Assembly: GCA_036365145.1 (NCBI GenBank)
Contig: JAEOAD010000018.1
Coordinates: 8,016,001 to 8,080,000 of the forward strand
DNA: 64,000 nucleotides
Reading direction: 5' to 3'
DNA from: Orientallactaga sibirica
Lineage: Eukaryota; Chordata; Mammalia; Rodentia; Dipodidae
The translations under genes and the position numbers were made by a program. Of this stretch, positions 1-11,839 are shown piece by piece. Every line of letters begins with the position of its first letter. The first letter of the stretch is position 1. The notes beneath the pieces were generated by a model. That model made no database searches and had not been told where the DNA came from. It saw nothing but the letters and a program-made list of their open reading frames with translations.

Positions 1-1036
1 AATTTAAACCATAGTTTCTTATAGGAATATCCTCATGCCAGGAAACGTTCCCAGTGAGTATTGACCAGGGAGGCCCATAATTTCCCCAAACAATACAGGC
101 TATTTCCAGTGCTCTCAATTTCCCATGAGAATTATAATTTATTGCTGAAGACAATATATGAGGTGGTTACTATATCAACTTAAGAAATAAAACTGGTACT
201 GAGCTAGAAACCTTTTTCCTGCTGGCTAGCTGCCAGTGCTGAAAAGTGCTATGTGACATACTCATCAACAGTCTTAACCAGCAGTGAACCCTGTGAACTA
301 TAGATCCAGCTATCCTGGCAAGATGAGCCCACTGGTGCAATAGTGGTATGGTTGTTATGGAGGTAACCAGCTACTCTCTGATTGGATTTAAGGCCCAACC
401 AATCCATGGGAGAAAATTCACATCTGGTATGAAAAATCAAGTCCAAATCCTATAGGTTGGAAGGTTATGGTTATTAATAAAGAAACAATTACTATTGTTT
501 GACTAAATGGATATACTGTGCATATCAAATCACCCTCTAAAACCATATGTTTATACTCATATAGTAGTGCTGCTTTCACATTCAGTCAAAGAAGCTTCTT
601 TTCACAGATAGTGATTACTGCAGAGACTGAGGCTCATCCAAGTCCTGAGAAAAAAACACTGTTAAATGCTCAGCATTAAATGAGATGCCTCCATTACACC
701 CACCAAGGTTCAGAGTATACTGCAGAAGAGGTGACAGAAACAATGTAATAGGCAGAGGATAGGGAGGAGTTCTCTGAAAAGCTGTAGTCCAGGAACATGG
801 TGGGCATTGCATTCATGACCTCACAGCAGCTGTCATAACCTGCATAATATTGGGCCCTGTTAACATGTTATCATGGATGATGAAGGAAGGCAAAAATAAA
901 CATGTCAACATACATAGATACTGGTTTGAGGGAGGAAGGGGTTCAGTGAAGGGGACATGGGGGAATGGGTGTAACAGAAAGGTATGAGGGGAAATGATAA
1001 AAATGCAATATATACATATATGAATAAAACAGTTTT
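1..1036 (+). mobile_element. L1 lineage A 3' UTR fragment (cut by window edge)
   Basis: This stretch aligns throughout with the 3' UTR of the L1 at 9,240-10,286. Shared landmarks are the 'CCAGTGAGT..TTGACCAGGGAGG' start, the GAAGCTTCTTTTCACAGATAGTG segment, the purine-rich 'GAGGGAGGAAGGGG' stretch and an AATAAA-type end near 1,025. No ORF2 sequence is present, so the copy is either 5' truncated or continues left of the window. No function is expected. Confidence 0.85.
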
Positions 1037-1040
1037 TAAA

Positions 1041-1264
1041 CTGTAGGAATTAGGGGTAAACTGAGAAGAATAGAAGGCTATAGACAATTTCCATCAGAAA
1101 GGGTCTAGATAAATCATGAAATAACAAGGCAGAAGCAAAGTAATGTCCTCAGGTTTGGCATAGTAACAAGTTAGATGTGAAGCGTTTAAGAGCTTTTCAA
1201 TGAAATGAAATGGAAAAACTACTCAGATTGAAGAATATGAGAGAGAGAGAGAGAAAGAGAGAGA
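1041..1264. other. Unassigned sequence with a GA-rich microsatellite
   Basis: No coding signal or recognised family is visible. A (GA)n-like tract lies at about 1,238-1,267. Confidence 0.5.
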
Positions 1265-1267
1265 GAT

Positions 1268-1520
1268 AGTGAAGCAGTTCTCCTTGCTGAGACAAAACAC
1301 CCAACTAGAATCAGCTTATTGGAGTAAAGGACTTATTTCAGGCTAATAGTTTTGAGAGGAAACTTCCTCATAGTGGAGAAAAGCATGGCTCACATCACAC
1401 ATCCTAATCAGAAATAGGACAGCAAGAGTGAGAAAATGATTTATTAGAGGTGCCAGATTTACTTTGATAAAGGAGGAGTCTATAATATCACTGGTGTTTC
1501 TGGCTTAAGCATATGATTTT
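1268..1520 (-). mobile_element. MaLR-type LTR fragment, old
   Basis: Read on the minus strand, this matches the 3' half of rodent MaLR LTRs. The segment 'GAGACAAAACACCC..AGCTTATTGGAG' followed by 'TTATTTCAGGCTAATAGTTTTG' is the diverged reverse complement of the usual LTR end. The left limit is marked by the adjoining GA tract; the right limit is vague. Confidence 0.5.
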
Positions 1521-2235
1521 ATTGGGTGCCATTGGACACACACCAAATAATCATAAGGAAGATCAGGTTTCTGAGAGACTTATAAGGTATATTCCTGGAC
1601 ATGTTAAGTTGGGAGTGCCTAACTGGCACACAGAGCAGCAGCCCGGGTGGGAATTAGTATGTTGTGGCACCTGTAGCCATGGAATTACATGAGAAGTTAT
1701 TGCCAAATTAGGAACTGTGGAAGAGTCCACAGAGACTGAGAATGAACATAGGATGGAAAACTTGGAAAGTGAAGTCACAAAAGCCAAAGAAAGATCACAA
1801 GTCGGGAAAGAAGATCACACATTGCTATGAGACCTGGAAGACAAAGACTGGGATTGTTCTGTAACTTTCCAGGCAAGATGACACTTAATTAACCTTTAAG
1901 TATGCTTCTTTCTCTACAAAGTAAAAATAACAAGAAGAGGTATGATGAAAAACACTTTTAAAACATGGCCATGTTTCAAACTAAGTCATATGGCCTTACA
2001 CACCACATGTGGGAGAGAAATGCCAGCTCTAAGTGGGAAGAGAGTGAGACCAGGAGGACTGTGGGCTAGCAGCCAGCAGGGCAGTCAGCCATTCACAACT
2101 GAGATGGAAAGTGGCTCACAGAGTGTGACTGGCAAGCAATGAGCTGAATGCAGGAAACCTAGATATGTGCAGGATTCTTCCACTCATGAGAGACAATGGA
2201 GGAAGCTGTGACTGTGACCACTATAAGAGTTGTCA
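1521..2235. other. Unassigned sequence upstream of an L1
   Basis: Short open frames on both strands (for example 1,563-1,787 minus and 1,942-2,142 plus) show no recognisable domain and are expected by chance. I see no gene or repeat family I can name. Confidence 0.4.
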
Positions 2236-2769
2236 TGGGAGGGGCGACTTCTAGAAACATGGCAGCATACTTGCCACACCAAAGCAGCCTAGGGAGGGAA
2301 ATAAACAAAAACACAGCAAAATACACTCTTTTAGTGAAAAGTAAAGGTGTATAAGTTATTATCAACCACAGCAGAAAGCAGATCAAGATCTTCCAGAAAG
2401 GAGGAAACTAGCCAGAGTCCTGCTAAGGCACCAGCAGCCCCAATCCATGAGCCCACCCATACAGTGGTGGCAGGAGCAGAAACAAAGTTAAGGGATTTTT
2501 CACTCACATCAAACTCCTCACAAAGTCAAGAAACATGAAAGGGAAGACACCAGAGAGCAGCTGAGCAGCTGCTAAAGGAGAATACAAATGGGACCAGCTG
2601 AGCAGCTCTGGTACAATTCTAGGCACCTGGCAAAGGCTCCCTTCACCCAACTATCAGGGCCTTGAACATCCAGAGAACTCATTCACCCTGGCCACCGGCA
2701 CCAAGAGAGATCAAGGTGGGCATTCAGCATTGGTGAGATTAGAGAAAGCCAGATACATTGGCCTGCATC

Positions 2770-2817
2770 GGAAGTACTAATCTCTCTTTCCATGGAAGTA
2801 CTAATCTCTCTTTCCAT
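2770..2817. repeat. Tandem duplication, 24 bp x 2
   Basis: The unit starting GGAAGTACTAATCTCTC is present twice with no mismatch (2,770-2,793 and 2,794-2,817). It lies inside the 5' UTR of the surrounding L1. Perfect identity suggests a recent slippage event relative to the age of the L1. Confidence 0.95.
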
Positions 2818-3492
2818 GTCAGGAAAGGTTATGTATTACATTTTAATGATCTATATTTGGTTGAATTTACCCTTCTCAAAGAAACTGTATTTTGGTGTAA
2901 ATGATTGTTGCCTTTGAAATTTCTTGAGTTTTAGGGCCTTCGTCTTTTTCTTAAGTCACTATAGAGGGCAGGGACTGAGTGGCCCCAGGCTGACTTGGAA
3001 CCCATTTCAAACTAGAAATCAAAACCTCCCAGTTGACAGGATTAAGAGTGGAGGCAACACATACCCTTAGCAACTTTAGTTTTACTACATTATCTGTTTA
3101 GTCTAATACCCACCCTTGTATAAGTATTCTGTACTGATTTTGATTGAATGTCTCTATATTGCTCATGGAATTTTAGAATTTGCCAATAATTTGCTTCACC
3201 CAGTCTACTACAATACTTGAACAGCAGGAATACTCAACACCTAGGGTCACTTCTGCTGTTCCTCTTGGAGTTTAAGAGCTACACCTAGCACTTTAAACTA
3301 CACTGAAGATATATAAAGTCGGATTTACACAGCTAAGAACACTTCAGATAATTAAAAACCCAAGCATCAAATTAACTGAGGATGCAAAAATCTCTGCATT
3401 ATAATACAAGAAACACAAAAAAAACATGACAATAAAATCCCATCAAAAATCATGACAATATAATCCCACCAAAAATTATAAATCCATCAGAA

Positions 3493-3911
3493 ATGACCTC
3501 CAGTGAAACTGCTTTAGATGAAATTCCTGACAAAGATTTCAAAAAAAGAAAAAGATTTTATCTATGTTCAAAGAAATCAAAGAAGGAATCAAAGAAGAAA
3601 ATGAACTCCTGAAGGAATCCCAAGAAAATACAGGAAACCGACTTAATGAAACAAGTAGGTCAATATAAAACATGAGTAAGGAAGTAGAAATAATGAAAAA
3701 AGAACAATCAGAAATGCTAGAAATGAAAAACAGAGTAAGTCAAATAGAAAACTCTATAGAAAAGCTCACCAGCAGCCAGGCGTGGTGGGGCACGCCTTTA
3801 ATCCCAGCACTCGGGAGGCAGAGGTAGGAGGGATCGCTGAGAGTTCGAGGCCACCCTGAGACTACATAGTTAATTCCAGGTCAGCCTGGACCAGAGTGAG
3901 ACCCTACCTCG

Positions 3912-3942
<31 letters not shown>

Positions 3943-4600
3943 GAAAATCTCACCAGTAGAAGGCAAGGACAGAATATCTAAACTAGAAAACCGATTGGCA
4001 GATCTAATACAGGCCAACAAAGAGAAAAATAAAGTAATAGGAAGGCATGAAAGGGAATTTCAAGACATTCAGGACACTATGAAGAGATAAACATAAGAAT
4101 TCAGATTATAGTAAAAGGAGAAGAAATTCACTCCAAAGCCATAATAGGTGTTTTCAACAAAAATCATAGAACAAAACTTCCCCAAGTAGGGAAATTGATG
4201 CCAAGAGAGATATAGGAAGCCTATAGAATGCCAAACAGACAATATCAGGAAAGAACCTCTGACTGTCATATAATTAAACTACAAAGCACACAAACCAAAG
4301 AAAATATATTGAAAGATGTTAGAAATAAAAATCAAGTCACATACAAAGGAAAGCCCATTAGGATAACAGCAGATTACTCAACACAAACTTAAAAAGCCAA
4401 AAGGGCTTGGAATGATGTATTCCAAGTTCTGAAAGATGACAGCTGTCAATGAAGATATTACTTTATCCTGCAAAGCTATACATTCAAAAAAAAGCAGGAT
4501 AAATGAATATTTGAAGACCAAACCAGATCTACAGAAAATACTTGAAAGGATCCTCCATGCTGAAAGAAATAAAATCATACATGTAAGGAACCTGGAAAAA
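3493..4600 (+). pseudogene. L1 ORF1 remnant (RNA-binding chaperone), lineage A
   Basis: ORF1p is the trimeric RNA-binding protein that packages L1 RNA in the cytoplasm. The start is placed at the ATG at 3,493 because the copy at 37,223 on the minus strand begins with the same Met-Thr-Ser-Ser context. A long Lys/Glu/Asn-rich coiled-coil stretch (about 3,560-4,080) is split by a B1 at 3,775. The C-terminal part still reads VTYKGKPIRITADYSTQT near 4,335, followed by KRAWNDVFQVLKD. This is the conserved end of L1 ORF1p. In-frame stops occur, including one just after the STQT motif. No intact ORF survives. Confidence 0.8.
3775..3943 (+). mobile_element. B1 SINE
   Basis: Starts with GCCAGGCGTGGTGGGGCACG and contains the B1 landmarks TTTAATCCCAGCACTCGGGAGG, GAGTTCGAGGCCACC (B box) and AGTGAGACCCTACCTCG, then an A-rich tail. 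It is flanked by a 15-bp target-site duplication, aaaagctcaccagca / aaaatctcaccagta. It interrupts L1 ORF1. Confidence 0.95.
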
Positions 4601-5603
4601 AAATAAACCATTATTAGATACTAGTTAATACACAACAGCAAAGATAAAACTGAAAGAACTACAAAATAAGAAAAATGGCAAGAATAAATACACACCTTTC
4701 AATAACAACTATTGATATAAATGGCCTCAATGCCCCAACCAAACGACACAAGTTTGAAGATTGTGTTAAAAAGAAGGATCCTTCAATTTGTTGCCTCCAA
4801 GAAACTCACCTTTCCACAAAAGATGGACACTATCTTAGAGTGAAAAGTTGGAAAATGGTGTTTCAAGAAAATGAGCCTAGAAAACAAGCAGAGGTAGCTA
4901 TCCTAATATCTGACAGGGTGGATTTCAGACCAACATTAGTTAGGAAAGATAAGGCAGGTCACTTTATATTGATTTAAGGAACATTCCAAAAGAAGGACAT
5001 TAAAATTCTAAACATATATGTACCTAACATGGGGGTTCCCAATTTCATCCAGAAAATACTATTAGACTTAAGGTCACAGATAACACCAAATGCAGTTGTA
5101 GTAAGTGACTTCAACATCCCACTCTCATCAACTGACAGGTCATCTTGGAAAAAAATAAACAGAGATTCATCTGGATTAAATGACATCATAGAACAAATGG
5201 ACCTAACAGATATCTATAGAACATTTCACTCAAATGCTGCAGAATACACATTCTTTTCAGCAGTACATGGAACATCCTATAAAATAGACCATAGATTGGG
5301 ACACAAAGCAAATCTTAACAAACACAGAAAACTTGAAATAATTATTTGCACTCTATCTGATCACAATGGGATCAAACTACAAATCAACAGCAAGAAAAGC
5401 TATAGAGCATACACAAAATCACAGAAACTAATCAATACACTACGAAATGATGAATGGGTCAATGAAGAAATCAAGAAGGAAATAAAAAATTCATAGAATC
5501 AAATGATAATGAGAACACAATATATCAAAAACTTTGGGACACAATGAAGGCAGTCCTATGAGGGAAATTTATAGCTTCATGTGCCTATATTAAGAAATTA
5601 GAA

Positions 5604-5768
5604 GCCGGGCGTGGTGGTGCATGCCTTTAATCCCAGCACTCAGGAGGCAAATGTAGGAGGATTGCCATGAGTTTGAGGCCACCCTTAGACTACATAGTGA
5701 ATTCCAGGTCAGCCTGAGCTAGAGTGAGACCCTACCTCAGAAAACCAAAAAAAGAAAGAAAGAAAGAA

Positions 5769-5808
<40 letters not shown>

Positions 5809-5822
5809 GAAAAAGAAAAAGA
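5604..5822 (+). mobile_element. B1 SINE with expanded (AAAG)n tail
   Basis: The body GCCGGGCGTGGTGGTGCATG to AGTGAGACCCTACCTCAG is at 5,604-5,742. The tail has become a GAAA-type microsatellite of about 75 bp. Flanks aagaaattagaag and aagaaactagaaag are a target-site duplication. The Lys/Glu-rich open frame across the tail is a repeat artefact. Confidence 0.95.
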
Positions 5823-7153
5823 AAGAAACTAGAAAGGTTGCAAATAAACAACTTAATGCTTCACCTTAAGGCCTTGGAAAAAGATGAAAAAGGCAAGCGA
5901 AAAGTCAGTAGACAGGAAGAAATAATAAAGATTAGAGCAGAAATTAATGAAATAGAAATCAAAAACACAATCCAAAGAATCAATGAAACAAAGAGTTGGT
6001 TCTTCGCAAGGATAAACAAGATTGATAAATCCTTAGCAAATCTGACCAAAAGAAAGAAGAGACACAAATTAATAAAATTAGAAACTAAAAAGGCACCATC
6101 ACAACAGATACCAGAGAAATTCAAAAAATCATAAGGACATACTGTAATAAGTTTAAAAATCTGAAAGAAATGGATTATTTTCTTGACTCATAACACCTAC
6201 CAAAATTAAATCAAGATAAAATTAATCACTTAAATACCTATAATAGGTATGGAATCTAAGCAGTTATTTAAAAAAATCTTCCAACTAAAAAAGTCCAGGT
6301 TCAGATGGATTAACTGGGTGAATTTTACCAGACATTCATGGAATAACTAACATCAATGCTTCTCAACCTTTTCCATCAAATAGAAAAGAACCCTACCAAA
6401 CTCCTTTTATGAAGCCATCATCACCTTGATACCAAAACAAGACAAAAAGAACAAAAAAAGAAAATTACAGACCAATCTCCCTCATGAACATAGATGCAAA
6501 ATTCTAAACAAAATATTGGCAAACAGAATACAAAAATATACTAGAAAGATCATTCATCCTGACCAAGTAGGCTTTATCCCAGAGATGCAGGGATGGTTCA
6601 ACATATGCAAATTGATAAATGTAATACATTACATAAATAGACTGAAGGACAAAAATCACATAATCATCTCATTAGATGCAGAAACCGCATTTGACAAAAT
6701 CCAACATCCCTTCATGATAAACGTCTTACAGAAAATGGGAATAGAAAGAACATATCTCAGCATAACAAATTCTTTGTGACAGTCAACATAATACTAAATG
6801 AAGAAAAACTTGAAACTTTTCCACTAAAATCACAAATGAGACAAGGGTTTCCACTGTCCTCACTTTTATTTAATAGAGTACTAGAAGTCTTATCCATAGC
6901 AATAGGGCAAGAGACATACATAAAAGTGATACAAATTGGAAAGGAAGAGATCAAATTATCATTATTTGCAGATGATATAACTCTATACATAAAGGACCCT
7001 AAAGTCTCTACCAGCAAACTGTTAGAGCTGATAAACACTTTTAGCAATGTAGCAGGATACAAAATAAACACACAGAGGTCAGTAGCCTTCCCATATGCTA
7101 ACAACAAACACACAGAGGATGAACTCAGAGAATCACTCACATTCACAATTGCA

Positions 7154-7210
<57 letters not shown>

Positions 7211-7262
7211 GTAAATAAATAAATAAATAAATAAATAAGTAAATAAATAAATAAATAAAATA
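7154..7262 (+). repeat. (TAAA)n microsatellite inside L1 ORF2
   Basis: About 105 bp of nearly pure AAAT/TAAA repeat with two GTAA variants. It lies between codons for FTIA and KYLGINLT of ORF2. No SINE body or target duplication accompanies it. Confidence 0.95.
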
Positions 7263-8171
7263 TCTTGGAATAAACCTAACTAAGGAAGTGAAGGAATTCT
7301 ACCATGAAAACTTTAAAACACTCAAGAGAGAAATTGCAGAAGACACTGGGAAATGGAAAGACACCCCTTGTTTTTGGATTGGAAGAATCAATATTATGAA
7401 AATGTCAATCTTACCAAAAGCAATCTAAATTTAATGCACACCCCATCAAAATGCCAATGACATTCTTCAAGGAAATAGAAAAAAAAATCCAAAAATTCAT
7501 TTGGAGGCACTGAAAATATCAAATATCTAAAACAATTTTGAGCAACAAAAATAAGACTGGTGGTATCACCATACCTGAATTTAACCTATGTACAGAGCCA
7601 TAGTAACAAAAACAGCATAGTACTGGTACAAAACAGACATGTATATCAATGGACCATAACAGAGAACCTAGATGTAAGTCTGGGTAGCTACAGCCATCTG
7701 ATCTTCGACAAAAATGTCAAAAATACTTATTGGAGAAAAGACAGCCTCTTCAGCAAATAGTGCTGGGAAAAGTGGATATGTGTCTGCAGAAGGATGAAAA
7801 TAGATCCTTACCTCTCTCTATGCACAAGAATTAAGTCCAAATGGATCAAAGACTTTAATATCAGATCCAAATTCTCAAACGGCTAGAGGAAATAGCAGGG
7901 GAAACCCTTCAATATATGGCCTTTGCAAAGACTTTCTGAATATAACCCCAATTGCTCAGGAAATAAAAGCACAGATCAACCACTGGGATGTCATGAAATT
8001 ACAAAGCTTTTGTACAGCAAAATAGAGCAAACAGGCAACCTACAGAATGGGACAAAATCTTTGCCAGCTGTATATATATCTGACAGAGGATTAATATTGA
8101 AAATATACAAATAACTCAAAAAAACTAAATAATAAGAAATCAAACAACCTAATTAAAAACTGGGCTATGGA

Positions 8172-8377
8172 GGCTGGAGAGATGGCTTAGTGGTTATGGT
8201 ATTTGCCTGAAACGCCAGAGGACATCAGTTTGATTCCCATGGACCCACGTAAGCCAGATGCACATGGTGGCGCATGCATCTGGAGTTGGTTTGCCGTGGC
8301 TGGAGGCCGTGGCTTGCCCATTCTCTCTCTCTCTCAATCTCTCTTTCTTTCTCCCCTTTCTCTCTCACTGTCTCAAA

Positions 8378-8408
<31 letters not shown>

Positions 8409-8410
8409 AA
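8172..8410 (+). mobile_element. B2-superfamily SINE, Dip-like type I
   Basis: tRNA-like head GGCTGGAGAGATGGCTTAGT (A box TGGCTTAGTGG, B box-like GTTTGATTCCC), body AAGCCAGATGCACATGGTGG, pyrimidine tract and an (AAAT)n tail. The 11-bp target-site duplication tgggctatgga is at 8,161-8,171 and 8,411-8,421. It lies inside L1 ORF2. Confidence 0.95.
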
Positions 8411-10294
8411 TGGGCTATGGAACTAAATAGAGAGTTCTCAAAAGAAATACAGATGGCATATAAACATCTAAAAAATGTTCTACATCCATAGCTATCAGGG
8501 AAATGCAGATTAAAACTATGTCGAGATTCCATCTCACTCCTGTCAGAATGGCTACCATCAAGAAACAAATGACAATAAATGCTGGAGAGGATGCAGAAAA
8601 AGAGGAACACTTCTACACTGGGCTGGAAATGCAATCTGGTACAGCTGGAAAATTGTGGAAATCAGTGTGGAGGTTCCTGAGACAGCTAAAATTAGATTTA
8701 CCATATGACCCAGGCATATATCCTAAGGACTCATCTCACTGCCTTAGAGATACTTGCTCAGCCTTGTTTATTGCCACTCTATTCACAATAGCTAGGAAAT
8801 GAAACCAGCCTAGATGTCCCTCAACTGATGAGTGGATAATGAAGACGTGGCACATTCATACAATGGAGTTCTACTCAGTGGTAAAGAAAAATGAAATTAT
8901 CAAATATTCATGGAAATGGATGTATTTTGAAAAGATTATACTTAGTGAGGTAACCCAGGACCAGATAGCCAAACACCACATGTTTTCTCTCATACGTGGA
9001 TCCTATCTACAAATGATTGGACTTCTATGTGAGCTGGAATAAAACTCAGTAGCAGAGGCTAGTAAGCTAGAAGGGGGATATAAAAGGAATAGAAAGGGAG
9101 GGAGAGGAGGACTTAATAGGATGGTATTGTATATACGTATGTAGAAGAACAGATTAATGGGGGTGAAAGACCTAAGTGAGGTCAGGCGAAGAGATTGAGT
9201 AAAGGAAAAGTGGAGGGAGGGCTAATCAAAATCTAAGAGGATATGAATAAGTCCACTACTTTTTTGCACAAGTGCACAACCAGAAGCCATAGACTATTAC
9301 TAGAAAATTTTCAGTGGCAGGGAAGGGATACCTTCCAGTGAGTTGTTGGCCAGGGAGGTCACTGATGCCCCTAAAACATTACAGGCCATTGCCAAGGCTC
9401 TTGGTTTCTCTGAGAAATCCTGCTGGAAATGAGCTGAAAACCTCCTCCATGTGCACCAGCTGACAGAAAGCTGGAAAAACCTGTGCTGCATATGCAGTTC
9501 AATGGGAGAGAGAGAAATCACCAGTGGAGATACTCAACAGTGGACACTGCAAGCTTTAAATTTGGCCAGCCAGGCCAAATGAGTCAATAGGTGCAATAGT
9601 TTTATGTCTGTTATGAGGGAAACCAACAGCTCTCTAATTGGAATGGAGGCCTGCTCCATGGGAAGGACTACATCCCTGATACTGAAAACCTTCAACTGGG
9701 GTAGTCATGAGCCCTAGGGTTGTAACGTCTGCTGGTGTCTGACTAAACATATATACTATGTTCACAAAACTGCCCAGTAAGCACTCCTCTTAATGTTCAT
9801 ACACATTTATTAATGATGCTTTCACTTTTGGCTGGAAAAGCTTCTCTTTTCAGATAGTGGTGACCTTGGGATGACTCAGAAGGCCCCATGGTGCTGAGAA
9901 TAAGTGACAGAGGGTGCTCAGCACTGAAATATCTCTATCACACCTTCCAAGGTTCAGGGTCCATTGTGGAAGAGGTGGCAGAAAGAATGTAAGAGCCAAA
10001 GGTAGGACTCATTACACTCCTTAACACTCCTCCAGACACACAAAAAAATGGATATCCTCCTGGATATCCATGACCTCGCAGTGCCTGACACTACCTACAC
10101 AAGACCATAATAAATAGGAGTAAAAGATGATGACATCATAATAAAAGAGAGACTGATTGAGAGGTGGAAGGGGACATGATGGAGAGTGGAGTTACAAAGG
10201 GGAAAGTTGGGGGAGGGAGGAATTACCATGGGTTATAATCTACAATTATAGAAGTTGTCAATAAAAATAAATAAATTTTAAAAAATAGTTGTCA

Positions 10295-10593
10295 CAGTGA
10301 CTGGGGAGATGATTCAGTAGGTAAAAGCACTTGCTACATATGTTTGAAGACCTGAGGTTCAGATTCCCAGAACCCATGTAAAGCCTGTCACAGCAGTGTT
10401 TATCTGTTATCCTAGTGCTCCTGTGGCAAGACAGGAGGGAAGACAAGACTCTGCAGAAACTCACAGCCCTGCTAGCCTGATGTCTGCACAGTGAACAACA
10501 AGAGATCCTGTCACAAATGAAGTGGAAGGTGAAGACAAATATTTGATATGGCCTCTGACCTTCCTATGTGCACCACAGCACGCAGGTGTGTGC

Positions 10594-10634
<41 letters not shown>
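10295..10634 (+). mobile_element. B4-type SINE with (CA)n tail
   Basis: Begins near GTGACTGGGGAGATGATTCAGTAGG and continues with GACCTGAGGTTCAGATTCCCAGAACCCA, a B1-related second half (ATCCTAGTGCTCCTGTGG, ACAACAAGAGATCCTGTCAC) and the CCTCTGACCTTCC..GTGCACCACAGCACGC end. It closes with a (CA)n run at about 10,595-10,633. This arrangement fits the rodent B4/RSINE group. Confidence 0.8.
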
Positions 10635-11477
10635 AAAAGAAAAACAGAGAGAATCACAGCAGATATTTGATACTTTGGATCGGCCAAGGCAGAGGTGTCC
10701 CCTAGGCCAGCTACATTCTCTGCAGATCACCAGTGTATCTTTTCCATGCAATGGTTTTCTCTGAAGCCAGGCTTTGTTCACTGTTGGTCATCATTAGGAA
10801 GACCCCGCTCCCAGCCTTGTCTCACATCCTGAAAACACCCCAGGAAGGGGGCTCCTTCACTCTCAGGCCACTGCCCTACATTACCTAACCTTTCAGGGAT
10901 GCCAAATCTTCTCTTGTCCATATTTTCACTTTGTTAAAATAAAGATCAATCAAGTCCCAGACACTTTATCTTGGCTAGAAGCAGAAATTGCCCCTGTGAC
11001 TTTAAATGATACCTACTATAAGCTGGTGACCACAAAGTTTACACTTACAGCCCTTGATTCTTTTCCACACTCCACTCTCCACCTGATAGCTTCATCAGGT
11101 TATTCTCAGCCTGCTGAGTTTCATTCTCATGTTTAAGTGCTATCACACACAATACCTAGAAAAGTCCAGTTGATTTATTGGTCCAAATGAGTTCCTATTC
11201 CTCTCCTCCCTTGGCTCATTTCAGTTATCCTCAGACTCTAGTACCTATAACTTCTGTTATTCAAGATATGCATGAGCATTCTAATTTTATTCCCAATGCC
11301 TCCCTACACATATTCATACCCACATAACCAACATCTGCCCAGTGTTTCACAAAAACGTATTGTGCATTTTCTTCTCACACACTGTCATACAAGTCCGACC
11401 TCTCTTGCCTCAGATATAGTTATGACCTCTTATTAGTCTTCCCTGTACACCCACACCCCTGCTATACTATATTCCAC
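10635..11477. other. Unassigned, probably single-copy sequence
   Basis: Mixed-composition DNA with no long ORF, splice-flanked exon pattern or recognised repeat. I see nothing here to annotate. Confidence 0.5.
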
Positions 11478-11839
11478 ATTGCAAATAATATGACCAACAC
11501 ATTACCCTACTTAATTAATTAATAATAGGTGATAGGGGTCTGGAAAGTTCATTTAGCAGTTAAGGTGCTTTCCTGCAAATGCAAAGGACCCAGGTTCAAT
11601 TTCTCAGGACCCACATAAGCCAGATGCACAAGGTTGCATATGTGTCTGGGGGTTCATTTGCAGTGGCTGAAGGTCCTGGTGTGCCCATTCTCTCTCTATC
11701 TGTCTCTTCCCCTCTCAAAAAATAAAATAAATTTTAAAAATAGTAGTTGATAGGAAACTAAGCTGATTGACTCTAAAGGCCTGAAAAATGATAAATAGGC
11801 AAACTGGGAAGGGAATAATTAATTAATTCCCTCTCTGCA
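11478..11839 (+). repeat. Left arm of a 362-bp inverted duplication
   Basis: This segment is the near-identical reverse complement of 12,626-12,989, with roughly a dozen differences by eye. It comprises about 50 bp of flank (ATTGCAAATAATATGACC..), a whole Dip-like SINE and about 100 bp of non-SINE flank up to ..TTAATTCCCTCTCTGCA. Because unique flank is included on both sides, this is a segmental inverted duplication and not two independent SINE insertions. The spacer is 786 bp. Confidence 0.93.
11526..11740 (+). mobile_element. Dip-like type I SINE (inside left inverted arm)
   Basis: Diverged head GTCTGGAAAGTTCATTTAGC, B box-like GGTTCAATTTC, body AAGCCAGATGCACAAGG, GTGCCCATTCTCTCTC and an A-rich tail. 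It is present again in reverse orientation in the other arm, so it was already in place when the duplication formed. Confidence 0.85.

Larger units (their letters stand above)
4675..9042 (+). pseudogene. L1 ORF2 remnant (endonuclease/reverse transcriptase), lineage A
   Basis: ORF2p nicks target DNA and reverse-transcribes L1 RNA. The ATG at 4,675 opens the endonuclease domain: ITTIDINGLNAPTKRHKF, then ICCLQETHLSTKDG, to a TAA stop at 4,975. The same frame continues from 5,029 (VVSDFNIPLSS, TFFSAVHGTSYKIDH, LSDHNGIKLQ). The usual GDFN glycine is Ser here. Reverse transcriptase follows in other frames: [14 protein letters not shown] and [14 protein letters not shown] (6,426-6,779), [12 protein letters not shown], and an intact FADD catalytic motif at about 6,965-6,976. 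The C-terminal portion includes YCRAHSN-type sequence near 7,560, WRKDSLFSK near 7,740 and the terminal IHTMEFYSVVKKNE stretch at about 8,855. It is interrupted by B1, Dip and (TAAA)n insertions and by frameshifts. Non-functional. Confidence 0.9.
2236..10286 (+). mobile_element. L1: Full-length LINE-1, lineage A (inactive)
   Basis: The order is 5' UTR (2,236 to about 3,490), ORF1 (about 3,493-4,600), ORF2 (4,675 to about 9,042) and a 1.2 kb 3' UTR ending in an AATAAA-rich tail at 10,258-10,286. The flanking octamer AGTTGTCA occurs at 2,228-2,235 and 10,287-10,294 and is a plausible target-site duplication. The 5' terminus (GACTTCTAGAAACATGGCAGC, from 2,246) aligns with the outer ends of the L1 at 38,363 and of the short element at 55,858, which supports a true 5' end. 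Later insertions are B1 at 3,775 and 5,604, a Dip SINE at 8,172 and a (TAAA)n tract at 7,154. Many stops and frameshifts make it dead. The net length without insertions is roughly 7.3 kb, normal for a full-length L1. Confidence 0.9.

Noticed and set aside
5724..6134. 136-codon Lys/Glu-rich ORF
   Set aside because: Its N-terminal half is the GAAA-type tail of a B1 SINE fused to frameshifted L1 ORF2.
6776..7156. Possible active reverse transcriptase (FADD intact)
   Set aside because: Only about 126 codons are open; upstream and downstream parts of ORF2 are in other frames with stops and nested insertions.
10522..10781. ORFs with CVCVCV or THTHTH peptides on both strands
   Set aside because: They translate the (CA)n tail of a B4-type SINE.
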